Positions 1 through 8,538 of a DNA stretch of 64,000 nt are shown one piece after another. Within the stretch, counting starts at the first letter, position 1. Each line of letters starts with the position of its first letter. The translations under genes were made by a program, and so were the position numbers. The notes below the pieces were generated by a model that worked only from the letters and a program-made list of their open reading frames with translations, did not search any database and was not told the DNA's origin. Source of the stretch: Hyphomicrobiales bacterium (GTDB taxonomy: Bacteria > Pseudomonadota > Alphaproteobacteria > Rhizobiales > Devosiaceae); contig JAIYDI010000029.1 in NCBI GenBank assembly GCA_027487555.1, positions 186,001 to 250,000 on the forward strand, written 5' to 3'.

Positions 1-145
1 CAGCGGTCGTCAGTCGGCGTCATCTCCCAACGGATTGTCGTCCGGGAGGCGCCAACGCGACGCGGAACATAAAGGAAACCCCTTGGGAGTCAATGCGTTT
101 TGTCCGAGCGATGAAGGCGTGCGAGAAATCTCCCCACACATCAAG

Positions 146-1057
146 CTATTCCGAAGTCTTGCCCAGGTCCAACAGCAGGATTTCCGGCCAGCAACCGACG
201 CGGACGGGAACACCCGTAACCCCGAGCCCCTTCGAGACGATCAAGTGCCGTCCTTCGACTGCGAAGTGACCCGCGGGGAAACGCTTGGAACCGGACGACG
301 CCGAGACGGGGCGCCAGCCGAGAAGATCGATCTGCCCGCCATGGGTATGGCCGCTCAAACTGAGGCTCACCCGATCGTCGAGCTTTGAAAAGATATCGGG
401 TTCGTGCGCGAGGAGGATCACCGCGTCTTCCGCGGGAATTTGTCTCAGCGTCTTGTCGATATCATGAAGACCCTGCAGGCGTTTGCGTCCATAGGCGGCG
501 CCAGCGAGCAAGGCGAGCTGGTCCGCGAGACCAGCAACCCAGAACGCCTTGCCATCCTTGGTCAGGCGCTTCGAAGCATTGATCAGCACCGGAATGCCTG
601 CCGCCCGCAGCGCCTTCGCCATATGCGGCTCTATGGTGGGGTCTTTCTGGACGGCGCGGTCCGCCCAGTAGTCGTGATTGCCGAGTATCGCGAAGACGCC
701 GAGAGGCGCCGTTAGGGGGACAAGGCGCGCCGCCACCGCCTCCGGTTCGACATGAGCGGTCACAAAGCGGGTGGTGCCAAGATAGTCGCCCATCAGCACG
801 ATGATGTCTGCGCCCAATGCGTTGGTCTGCTCGACGATTGCGCTGATGCGATCGGCGGACATCCATGGGTCACAGGCATGGATATCAGCGATGACAGCAA
901 CTGAGAGCTTCAGGCCCTCCGGCCATCTCGGTGGAACGAGGCTGTAGCGGGTGACGCGCGGCCGACCGAGCACTTCGGTAAGTGCGTAAGCAGGGGCGGA
1001 AAGGGCGGTAAGCAGCAGCCAGCCGAAAGACTTCAGTATCGTTCGACGCCTGATCAA
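146..1057 (-). CDS. Metallophosphoesterase (YaeI-like), N-terminal signal/anchor
   Basis: VIADIHACDP, MGDYLG, ILGNHDYW and SGHTHGGQ metallophosphatase motifs. Confidence 0.9.
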   Translation of the reverse strand: MIRRRTILKSFGWLLLTALSAPAYALTEVLGRPRVTRYSLVPPRWPEGLKLSVAVIADIHACDPWMSADRISAIVEQTNALGADIIVLMGDYLGTTRFVTAHVEPEAVAARLVPLTAPLGVFAILGNHDYWADRAVQKDPTIEPHMAKALRAAGIPVLINASKRLTKDGKAFWVAGLADQLALLAGAAYGRKRLQGLHDIDKTLRQIPAEDAVILLAHEPDIFSKLDDRVSLSLSGHTHGGQIDLLGWRPVSASSGSKRFPAGHFAVEGRHLIVSKGLGVTGVPVRVGCWPEILLLDLGKTSE

Positions 1058-1122
1058 GTCTTGCCCTCCACAGTAACTCGACCTGATCGGGCGATTGTGG
1101 CGCAGCCAAGGTGAAGTCCGCC

Positions 1123-3159
1123 CTATATATCCAGGTCTTTGACGAAGGCGGCGTTTTCCTGAATAAAGTCGAAACGGGCCTCGGGCCGGTTGCCCATCAG
1201 GCGTTCGAAAGCAGACTTCGTGTCCTCGCGGTCCTGACGCACTTTCACCTGGAGAAGCGTGCGGGTCTTCTTGTCCATCGTGGTTTCGCGCAGGTGCTGA
1301 TACGGCATTTCGCCCAGGCCCTTGAAGCGGGTGATATCGGGCTTCTTGCTCTTGAACTCCGTTTCCAGCAGCCGGTCGCGCTGAAGCTCGTTCATCGCAT
1401 AAGCGACCTTGGGTCCCGCCGTCAGCCGGAACAGCGGCGGCATGGCGAGATAGAGATGGCCGCCATCAATAAGCCGCGGCATCTCTTGGAAGAAGAACGT
1501 CATCAGCAGCGACGCGATATGCGCGCCGTCGACATCGGCGTCTGTCATCAAGATGATCTTGTCGTAGCGCAGGTCGTCCTCGCTGTAACGGCTTCCGGTG
1601 CCGCAACCCAGCGCCTGGATGAGGTCTGCGATGGCTTGACTTGCCTGAATCTTGTCTCGTGATGCGCCAGCGACGTTGAGGATCTTGCCGCGCAGCGGAA
1701 GCACCGCCTGACTCGCGCGGTCGCGCGCCTGCTTGGCGCTGCCACCTGCCGAGTCGCCTTCAACGAGGAAGATTTCAGCGCCCTGGGCCGCCGATTGGGT
1801 GCAGTCGGCCAGCTTTCCCGGCAGCCGCAGCTTTCGGGTCGCCGATTGCCGGTCGATCTCCTTTTCCTTGCGGCGGCGGAGGCGTTCCTCGGCGCGCTCG
1901 ACCGCCCAGTCGAGCAGCTTGCCCGCCTGGTTGGGTGAGGCCGCCAGCCAATGGTCGAACGCATCGCGAAGGGCATTGTCTACAATGCGTGTCGCTTCTG
2001 CCGAAGAGAGCTTGTCCTTGGTCTGGCCAACGAATTCCGGTTCGCGGACGAAGACCGACAGCATTGCCGAGCACTGCACCAAAACGTCATCTGCTGTAAG
2101 GACCGCCGCGCGCTTGTTGCCGGTGAGCTCGGCATAGCTGCGCAAGCCGCGCAGCAGCGCCACGCGCAGGCCCTGTTCGTGGGTGCCGCCATCGCCTGTT
2201 GGGATAGTGTTGCAGTAGGAGTTGATGAAGCCGTCTCCCAGGCACCAGGCAATCGCCCATTCGACAGCGCCGTTGGTGCCGGGCTTGCCCACGATGCCCG
2301 AGAAGATCTCGTCGACGATGCGCGGTTCGCCTTCAATCCGGGCGGCGAGGAAGTCCTTGAGGCCGCCGGGGAAATGGAAGATCGCACTCGCTGGAACATC
2401 CTCCTTGGCGAGGCTTTCGTCACAGCTCCAGCGGATTTCCACGCCACCGAACAGATAGGCCTTCGAGCGCGTCATCTTGAACAGACGCTGTGGTGAGAAG
2501 CTAGCGCCTTCGCCAAAAATCTGCGCGTCAGGGTGGAAGCGGGTGGTCGTTCCGCGGCGGTTCTGCACCTTGCCGACGGTTTCCACACCGCCCAGCGGCT
2601 TGCCGCGCGAGAAGCGTTGGCGGTAGAGCACCTGCTCGCGCGCCACCTCGACCACCAGATCGTCGGAGAGCGCGTTCACAACCGACGCGCCAACGCCATG
2701 CAGCCCGCCCGAGGTCTCATAGGCCTTGGAGTCGAACTTCCCGCCGGCATGCAGCGTCGTCATGATGATTTCGAGTGTCGATCGGCCTGGGAACTTTGGG
2801 TGGTTCTCCACCGGGATGCCGCGGCCATTGTCGGTCACCGTCAGATAGCCGGTATCGCTCAGGTGCACTTCGATGCGGTTTGCGTGACCTGCTATGGCCT
2901 CGTCCATTGAGTTGTCGATCACCTCGGCGAACAGATGGTGCAGCGCATTGGCATCGGTGCCGCCGATATACATTCCCGGTCGACGCCGGACGGGCTCAAG
3001 GCCTTCGAGAACCTCGATGTCTGCGGCGGAGTAGGACGAGGGTGCAGTTGCTGACGGAGTTGCGGGCGGCGGTGTGTTTGCAACCGGTGCGGCTGGCGCG
3101 GCGCGGCGCGGCTGTGGCGCTTGGTCGGGTGTGCCGAACAGGTCTTCGATCGCAGCCAT
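1123..3159 (-). CDS. parE: DNA topoisomerase IV subunit B
   Basis: GHKL motifs EVIDNSMDEA, DNGRGIPV and GLHGVGASVVNALS; TOPRIM EGDSAGGSAKQ and DADVDGAHI; start chosen at 3159 because of GGAGG just upstream. Confidence 0.93.
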   Translation of the reverse strand: MAAIEDLFGTPDQAPQPRRAAPAAPVANTPPPATPSATAPSSYSAADIEVLEGLEPVRRRPGMYIGGTDANALHHLFAEVIDNSMDEAIAGHANRIEVHLSDTGYLTVTDNGRGIPVENHPKFPGRSTLEIIMTTLHAGGKFDSKAYETSGGLHGVGASVVNALSDDLVVEVAREQVLYRQRFSRGKPLGGVETVGKVQNRRGTTTRFHPDAQIFGEGASFSPQRLFKMTRSKAYLFGGVEIRWSCDESLAKEDVPASAIFHFPGGLKDFLAARIEGEPRIVDEIFSGIVGKPGTNGAVEWAIAWCLGDGFINSYCNTIPTGDGGTHEQGLRVALLRGLRSYAELTGNKRAAVLTADDVLVQCSAMLSVFVREPEFVGQTKDKLSSAEATRIVDNALRDAFDHWLAASPNQAGKLLDWAVERAEERLRRRKEKEIDRQSATRKLRLPGKLADCTQSAAQGAEIFLVEGDSAGGSAKQARDRASQAVLPLRGKILNVAGASRDKIQASQAIADLIQALGCGTGSRYSEDDLRYDKIILMTDADVDGAHIASLLMTFFFQEMPRLIDGGHLYLAMPPLFRLTAGPKVAYAMNELQRDRLLETEFKSKKPDITRFKGLGEMPYQHLRETTMDKKTRTLLQVKVRQDREDTKSAFERLMGNRPEARFDFIQENAAFVKDLDI

Positions 3160-3478
3160 GAAACCTCCGTCGGGTGCGCCGATTCGCACCACATCCAACC
3201 TAGCATGTCTGGGCTTTCTTCGGGTTTAGCCGGCATTAGCGAAGGAAAACAGGCGCTGTCAACGCAGTGAACGAAAAATGAACAGATTGCTCGTTCCTGG
3301 TTCATCGAGGCGGGTCGACAGTCGTTGACGCCACCTTGGCGCCACGCTTCCACCCGAAAGCTGCCACCGACTTGAACGCTGGTTGAATGCCCCAGTCTGC
3401 GTGCATTCACCGTGGGACCCTTATGCTCCTGTTTCGCTACCCGAACTGGCGGAACACCAAACAGCAAGGAGCCATCCG

Positions 3479-3949
3479 ATGTTCTCAACTGCAACCCTCA
3501 AGCGTGCCGGCCGCGCGCTGGTCATTGCCGCCGCTCTCGGCGCCACCGGACTTGCTACTGCGCCCGTGCAGGCGGCCTCGCAACCGTCGCTGAGTTTTCA
3601 GTTTGGCATCGGCAATGACGGCAGCATCATCACCTTCGGCAATGACCGCGCCCCCCGCGGGTCTGCCCCCATCAAGAAATGCCTGACCAATCGGCAGATC
3701 GAACGTGGCCTTGAGCGGCACGGTTTTGACGACGCCGATGTCATCCGCAACCTCTCGAAGACGCGTGTGCTGGTGCATGCGGAATGGGGCCGCTACGATT
3801 ACAATCTCAAGGTGAACCGTTGCTCCGGCAAGGTCTTTGACATTGAGAGGATCCGTCGTGCGCCGCGTCCGGACCACTTCTGGCCCGATCACGGATGGGA
3901 CAACCACAACCGCTTCAGATTCCAGTTCCGATACGAGTCACCAAACTAA
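3479..3949 (+). CDS. Small secreted protein, PepSY-like pattern, paralogue of the next gene
   Basis: Signal peptide MFSTATLKRAGRALVIAAALGATGLATAPVQA; C...VNRCSGKVFDIERIRR tail shared with the 4019 gene; SD AAGGAG. Confidence 0.7.
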   Translation: MFSTATLKRAGRALVIAAALGATGLATAPVQAASQPSLSFQFGIGNDGSIITFGNDRAPRGSAPIKKCLTNRQIERGLERHGFDDADVIRNLSKTRVLVHAEWGRYDYNLKVNRCSGKVFDIERIRRAPRPDHFWPDHGWDNHNRFRFQFRYESPN

Positions 3950-4018
3950 AGCCGATTTGGTTGGGCAGCCCATGCTCGTCCATTTGTGATCCATCATCGA
4001 CCTTTGTGGAGGCATCTG

Positions 4019-4333
4019 ATGAAAAGCGCACGTCTAGTTTCTGCAGCGCTTGCGGCGCTGATTGCCGGAACCGCAATGCCTGCCATGGCAGACACGCATA
4101 TGCGCTTCGGTCTCTGGCCTCATGGCTGGGCCCACAAGACCATCTGTATCGAACTCACGGATTATCAGATCCGCACGGCGATCAAGGCCAGGGGTTACGA
4201 CAATGTGTACCTGAATGTACGCAGTGACCGCCGCATACAAGTTCGCGCCACCCGCAATGGATGGGTATACCTGCTAAGTGTGAATACTTGCACCGGTTCT
4301 GTCGTCGATCGACACCGTCTGCGTCGCGGATAA
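4019..4333 (+). CDS. Small secreted protein, PepSY-like pattern, paralogue of the previous gene
   Basis: Signal peptide MKSARLVSAALAALIAGTAMPAMA; C...VNTCTGSVVDRHRLRR tail; SD GGAGG. Confidence 0.7.
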   Translation: MKSARLVSAALAALIAGTAMPAMADTHMRFGLWPHGWAHKTICIELTDYQIRTAIKARGYDNVYLNVRSDRRIQVRATRNGWVYLLSVNTCTGSVVDRHRLRRG

Positions 4334-4356
4334 CTGTAAATGCGGAAGTTAATTTG

Positions 4357-4392
4357 CCGCCCGGGGTTGCAAGACCTCGGGCGGTTCTTTTT
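4357..4392 (+). terminator. Rho-independent terminator
   Basis: CCGCCCG stem, CGGGCGG complement, then TTCTTTTT. Confidence 0.85.
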
Positions 4393-4490
4393 GGTGCGCC
4401 ACGTAAAGACTTCGTAAGGAGTTCCGAAAAGGTTTCTTAAGCCTGAGCCGCTAGGGTCTAGGCATACGGTTTCAAGTCTGGAGTAGCCGT

Positions 4491-4664
4491 ATGCGTACCA
4501 GTGTCGCCGATAGCGTTGTGTATCCTGGCGCTGTTCGCGCGGTACCACGTTCAAGCAGATGGCTGCAGGCCGGATTTAAGAGTTTTGCGTACCGGCTTGC
4601 CCATCTCGCTTTGCCACGCCCCGCGATCATAGCGGCTGTCGCGGCGCTGTTTTATCTCGCCTGA
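4491..4664 (+). CDS. Small 57-aa protein of unknown function with hydrophobic C-terminus
   Basis: ATG with GGAG 7 nt upstream; MRTSVADSVVYPGAVRAVPRSSRWLQAGFKSFAYRLAHLALPRPAIIAAVAALFYLA; not in supplied ORF track. Confidence 0.45.
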   Translation: MRTSVADSVVYPGAVRAVPRSSRWLQAGFKSFAYRLAHLALPRPAIIAAVAALFYLA

Positions 4665-4673
4665 CCCGAAGCC

Positions 4674-6029
4674 CTACGATTTCCGCTCTGGCGGCTCGGC
4701 GGAGCCGCGGGCGAATGCTTCCGCGAATATGGCCTCCACAGTATCCGGCGTCAGCCTTGGCGGAGGCATCTTGGGAAGCGGTTTGCCTGCGCGAGTCTGC
4801 GAAGAACGATCGGCGGCTTGCGCTCCTGAGCCCTGCTCGATTGCTGCGGCCGCTGCATTGTCAAGTTCCGCTTCGTTGGGCGCTGGCGGCTGAGCGATCG
4901 CAGGCTCCACGATCGCGCGCTTTTCCTCCAGTACAATCGGTCCGACCGGTTCAGCCAGAGCCGGAGTAGCAGCCGGGGCAGGTGCAGGAGCTTGAGCTGC
5001 TTTTGACGCTGGAGCCGGTTTAGACGCCGGAGCCGGCTGTCGTGTGGGGGGTGCTGTCTCGATCTCGGCAGCGGCGACAATCGACGGCATCGCAGCAGGC
5101 TCGATTGCTGCCTGTGCCGCTGCTGGCCGGTCGACTGCAGCCTCCGGCAACACAGCAGGACCCTCGAAAGGTACGGTGATTTCTGTAAAGGGGCGCCGTT
5201 GCTGTGGACGTGCGGGGCGCGCTGTGCCGTCCGTCTTTGGCAGCAAGGGCCGGAAGTTTGTCGGGGCCTTGCTCCCTTCACTGGAAGCGCGGGGCGCTGT
5301 CGACTTGAGCGGAGCAATTGAAACCGGCGCGGGGCGTGTGGCGGGGATGGCTGGCGCAGGGCGTTCAGGCGGCGTTTGTGCTTTGGCACGTGCGGCTGCG
5401 GGAAGCGGCCGTGGCGGCGGGGCAGGGCGCCGTATAGCGAGGGGCTCAGGCGCGGCCTGCTGGTCATCAGTCATTGCTTTTGCTGCTTCAGGGCCGACTG
5501 GAGGCGTTTCCACAGGCTCTGGTGTGTCCATGGCGGGCGCAGCAACTGGTGCGGCTGGCAGGGCGGGCGGAGGTGTCGTTCCAACCGGTGCGTCGATGCT
5601 CGGCACGAAAGCGTCGACCGCCATCGGCGCGGCAACCTTCGGCAGATCTGTCAGATCCAATACAAGCGTAGGCTCCCGGCTGGCGCGAACGTCCGCTGCT
5701 GCCGCCTCGGGAGGCAGGCCGAAGTCAGGCTCGTGACGGGGCGTTTCTTCAAATTGTGGCTCGATCATCCGCGCATTGTCACGCGCCGTGCCGCGTGGCG
5801 GTGCATGGTCAAGATCGCGCTCAAATGGGCTGGTATCGATATCCGCCAGCCGAATGGCCTGCGGAACCTGCGTGGGAACCGAGGGTCGAGCCCTTCGGGC
5901 CTCGCCTTGTCGGCGCTGCCGGGTGATAGCGCGCCTGTCGGCAATCGATACCGCAACAAGAGCCAGCATCGCCACTGCGAGACCGACACCGGTGCCGGCG
6001 AGAAACCAAAAAAGAGAATCACCGCTCAT
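4674..6029 (-). CDS. Membrane-anchored Ala/Pro-rich protein
   Basis: MSGDSLFWFLAGTGVGLAVAMLALVAVSIADRR N-terminal TM; long Pro/Ala low-complexity linker; ordered tail LTPDTVEAIFAEAFARG; upstream start of ORF is 6086. Confidence 0.6.
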   Translation of the reverse strand: MSGDSLFWFLAGTGVGLAVAMLALVAVSIADRRAITRQRRQGEARRARPSVPTQVPQAIRLADIDTSPFERDLDHAPPRGTARDNARMIEPQFEETPRHEPDFGLPPEAAAADVRASREPTLVLDLTDLPKVAAPMAVDAFVPSIDAPVGTTPPPALPAAPVAAPAMDTPEPVETPPVGPEAAKAMTDDQQAAPEPLAIRRPAPPPRPLPAAARAKAQTPPERPAPAIPATRPAPVSIAPLKSTAPRASSEGSKAPTNFRPLLPKTDGTARPARPQQRRPFTEITVPFEGPAVLPEAAVDRPAAAQAAIEPAAMPSIVAAAEIETAPPTRQPAPASKPAPASKAAQAPAPAPAATPALAEPVGPIVLEEKRAIVEPAIAQPPAPNEAELDNAAAAAIEQGSGAQAADRSSQTRAGKPLPKMPPPRLTPDTVEAIFAEAFARGSAEPPERKS

Positions 6030-6269
6030 ATAAAGTCCCGAAAAAAGCCGGTCATCGCGCTCGCGCGCCGCCCGCGTCTCGCGCAACCGATGAGAAACAG
6101 CTTCATTCGCCGCCGGCTCCGGGGCGCGGTTCCAGCGTCTAGGACTAAAGCGTATAGGGCCACAGCGGGTCTTTGGCTATCGGCCGCACGCACTCATGCG
6201 CAACTTGCTGCACTGGCGCGCTGCGACATTTGGAGTTAAGGTTATCTGGTTTTCAGTACCCGAGCGACG

Positions 6270-6347
6270 AGGAGGGGCCCGATGTACACGCGACCCCATC
6301 TGACTTTCGGACCTGAATGGGCCCTGCAGCAGACGTTGCAGGGCTGA
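6270..6347 (+). promoter_or_regulatory. Candidate leader uORF (21 aa) with strong SD upstream of the ABC-F gene
   Basis: AGGAGG at 6270-6275, ATG at 6282, TGA ending at 6347; MYTRPHLTFGPEWALQQTLQG; perfect 8-bp hairpin 6321-6344 inside its last codons. Confidence 0.4.
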
Positions 6348-6460
6348 CCGCAACGGTTCGGAACCATATTCCTTGAACGTCCGGTCTGCCCGTCACCGCC
6401 AGTCCTTTGGGCTGGTACTTGATTTGGCGCAACAGCGCCGCCTGTGACGAGATCCAAAAC

Positions 6461-7975
6461 ATGTCGCTGATTTCCCTCAGGGCCCTGAGCCTCACGCTGG
6501 GCAAACCCCTGTTCCAAAACCTCGATTTCACCCTGAATCCCCGGGACCGGGTTGGGCTCGTCGCCCAGAACGGTGCGGGCAAGACGTCGCTGATGCGCGT
6601 GCTTCTGGGCGAGCTCGACGCGACTTCCGGCGAGGTGACGCGTGCTCGCGGCCTGCGAGTGGCTTCAGTCCCGCAGGATGTTCCCGAGCGGTTGTTGGGC
6701 TTGGACATGCGGCAGGCGGTGCTCGATGGACTGCCGCCGTCGCGGCACGACACCGACATGTGGATGGCCGATGTTGCTCTCGATGCCTTCGCGGCGCCCT
6801 ATGACATGCGCGAACGGCAGGTCAAGGCGCTGAGCGGCGGCTGGCAGCGCCTGATGCTCATTGCACGCGCCATTGTCGACGAGCCAGATTTGTTGCTGCT
6901 CGACGAACCAACGAACCATCTCGATTTGGGAAAGATTCGCTTGCTGGAGGATTGGCTCACTGGCGAGGGGCGCAACCGCGCGCTGATCGCAGCCAGCCAT
7001 GATCGCGCTTTCCTTGCGCGGGTCACAACACGCACACTGTTTCTGCGGCCCGGCGCGAGCCGCGAGTTCCCGCTGCCCTACGCCGCCGCGCGCCTTGCCC
7101 TCGACGGGGACGACAAGGCGGTGGCGGTGCAGAACGAGCGGGACCTCAGAGAAGCCGACAAACTGCGGAAGCAGGCGGCCAAGCTCACCAATATCGGCAT
7201 CAACTCGGGCAGTGACCTGCTGACGGTCAAGGCCAAGCAGTTGAAGGATCGTGCCAGTCGGATAGAGGGCGCCGTGCGCGATATGCACAAGGAGCGTTCG
7301 GGCGAGATCAGGCTGGGCAATTCCGGCACCCACGCGCGGCTGATGCTGGCGCTCGAGAACCTGGTGGTCACGACGCCAACCAGGGACAGCCTCTTCAAGA
7401 TCGAGAAGCTGCATCTGTTCCAGGCAGACCGCCTGGTCCTTCTGGGGCCGAACGGAGCCGGCAAGACGCAACTGGTGAAGCTGATTGCGGGAGCAATCGG
7501 CGCCACCGAGGGCATCGCGGGCGTGCGCGTGGCCGGCTCGCTCAGGCTCGGCTATTCCGACCAGGAACTCAGCCAGTTGCCCCAAGCCAAGTCGCCATCG
7601 GAATTCATCTCGACCGCGTTCGACCTGCCGGACCAGCGGGTGACGAGCCTGCTCGCGGCGATCGGACTTCCCGTGGAGGCACAGACCCGGCCAATCGCGC
7701 GCATGAGCCCGGGCCAGAAGGCGAGGCTCGCCCTGCTGGGGCTCAGGCTGACCGAGCCGAACTTCTACCTTTTGGACGAGCCCACCAACCATGTGGATAT
7801 CGTCGGGCGCGAGACCCTGGAAGCCGAAATCCTCGCGCATGGCGCCACCGCAGTGGTGGTATCGCATGACCGGAGCTTCATTCGCGCTGTCGGCTCGCGT
7901 TTCTTTGAAATTCGCGGGCGGAAGCTGGTGGAAGTGGACAGCCCGGAGGCGTTCTTCGCCTCGGCGGTAGCCTGA
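6461..7975 (+). CDS. ABC-F family ATP-binding protein
   Basis: Two ABC domains (GAGKTSLMRV, LSGGWQRLMLIARAI, LLLDEPTNHLDL; GAGKTQLVKL, MSPGQKARLALL, LLDEPTNHVDI), no TM segments. Confidence 0.9.
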   Translation: MSLISLRALSLTLGKPLFQNLDFTLNPRDRVGLVAQNGAGKTSLMRVLLGELDATSGEVTRARGLRVASVPQDVPERLLGLDMRQAVLDGLPPSRHDTDMWMADVALDAFAAPYDMRERQVKALSGGWQRLMLIARAIVDEPDLLLLDEPTNHLDLGKIRLLEDWLTGEGRNRALIAASHDRAFLARVTTRTLFLRPGASREFPLPYAAARLALDGDDKAVAVQNERDLREADKLRKQAAKLTNIGINSGSDLLTVKAKQLKDRASRIEGAVRDMHKERSGEIRLGNSGTHARLMLALENLVVTTPTRDSLFKIEKLHLFQADRLVLLGPNGAGKTQLVKLIAGAIGATEGIAGVRVAGSLRLGYSDQELSQLPQAKSPSEFISTAFDLPDQRVTSLLAAIGLPVEAQTRPIARMSPGQKARLALLGLRLTEPNFYLLDEPTNHVDIVGRETLEAEILAHGATAVVVSHDRSFIRAVGSRFFEIRGRKLVEVDSPEAFFASAVA

Positions 7976-8002
7976 GCCGGCATGGGGCGCGCAGAGCGCC
8001 CC

Positions 8003-8530
8003 TTACGCCCCCATCTCCAACAATTGATCTGCAAGACGGTTGAACCCAGTTGCCACTGTCGTCGCAAAGCCGCGCTTCACATCGCCGTCGCGTTCGGCGA
8101 TAGTCTGGAACTGAACCAGAACCGAGACTTCGGTGTCGGGCCCGGCACCCGCAAGGCTGACTGTGGTGACCGTGCGCGGTGTTGGCAGCTCCGCGATGGG
8201 GCCTGCCCAACCTACGGGACAATCGCGATAGACGAACCGCTCGGGTGCGCGGATATCGAGGTAGATTGAGCTGAAAGTGAATGTCTTGCGGTCCGGGTAG
8301 GTCCACTCTGTGAGCCAGACACCGCCTGCCTGCAGGTCGACTGTGACGCGGATCGCAACGCCACGCGGCCCCCAAAAGCGGGCCAAGTGTGGGGGCTCCG
8401 TAAAGCAGCGCCAGATCAGTTGCCGTGGTGCGCGAAACACCCGCGAAATCCTGATGATGGGTTCGGAGTCCGGCGTTTCTACCATGGTGCCGGATGAGTC
8501 CGCCGGAAGGTGCGGAAGCGTGTGTGTCAT
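8003..8530 (-). CDS. SRPBCC/AHSA1-like domain protein
   Basis: ISRVFRAPRQLIWRCFTEPPHLARFWGPRG pattern. Confidence 0.85.
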   Translation of the reverse strand: MTHTLPHLPADSSGTMVETPDSEPIIRISRVFRAPRQLIWRCFTEPPHLARFWGPRGVAIRVTVDLQAGGVWLTEWTYPDRKTFTFSSIYLDIRAPERFVYRDCPVGWAGPIAELPTPRTVTTVSLAGAGPDTEVSVLVQFQTIAERDGDVKRGFATTVATGFNRLADQLLEMGA

Positions 8531-8538
8531 GCTTTCCC

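Noticed and set aside
10-141. Short minus-strand ORF (MCGEISRTPSSLGQNALTPKGFPLCSASRWRLPDDNPLGDDAD) just after the metallophosphoesterase
   Set aside because: Could be a small coupled gene but has weak SD and no recognisable family; too little evidence at the window edge.
5044-5736. Gly/Ala/Ser-rich 230-aa plus-strand ORF, resembling a PE_PGRS-like protein
   Set aside because: Mirror of the Pro/Ala-rich minus-strand gene; composition is explained by antisense reading of GC-rich low-complexity codons.
6665-7867. 400-aa minus-strand ORF
   Set aside because: Antisense to the ABC-F gene, which has full Walker and signature motifs.
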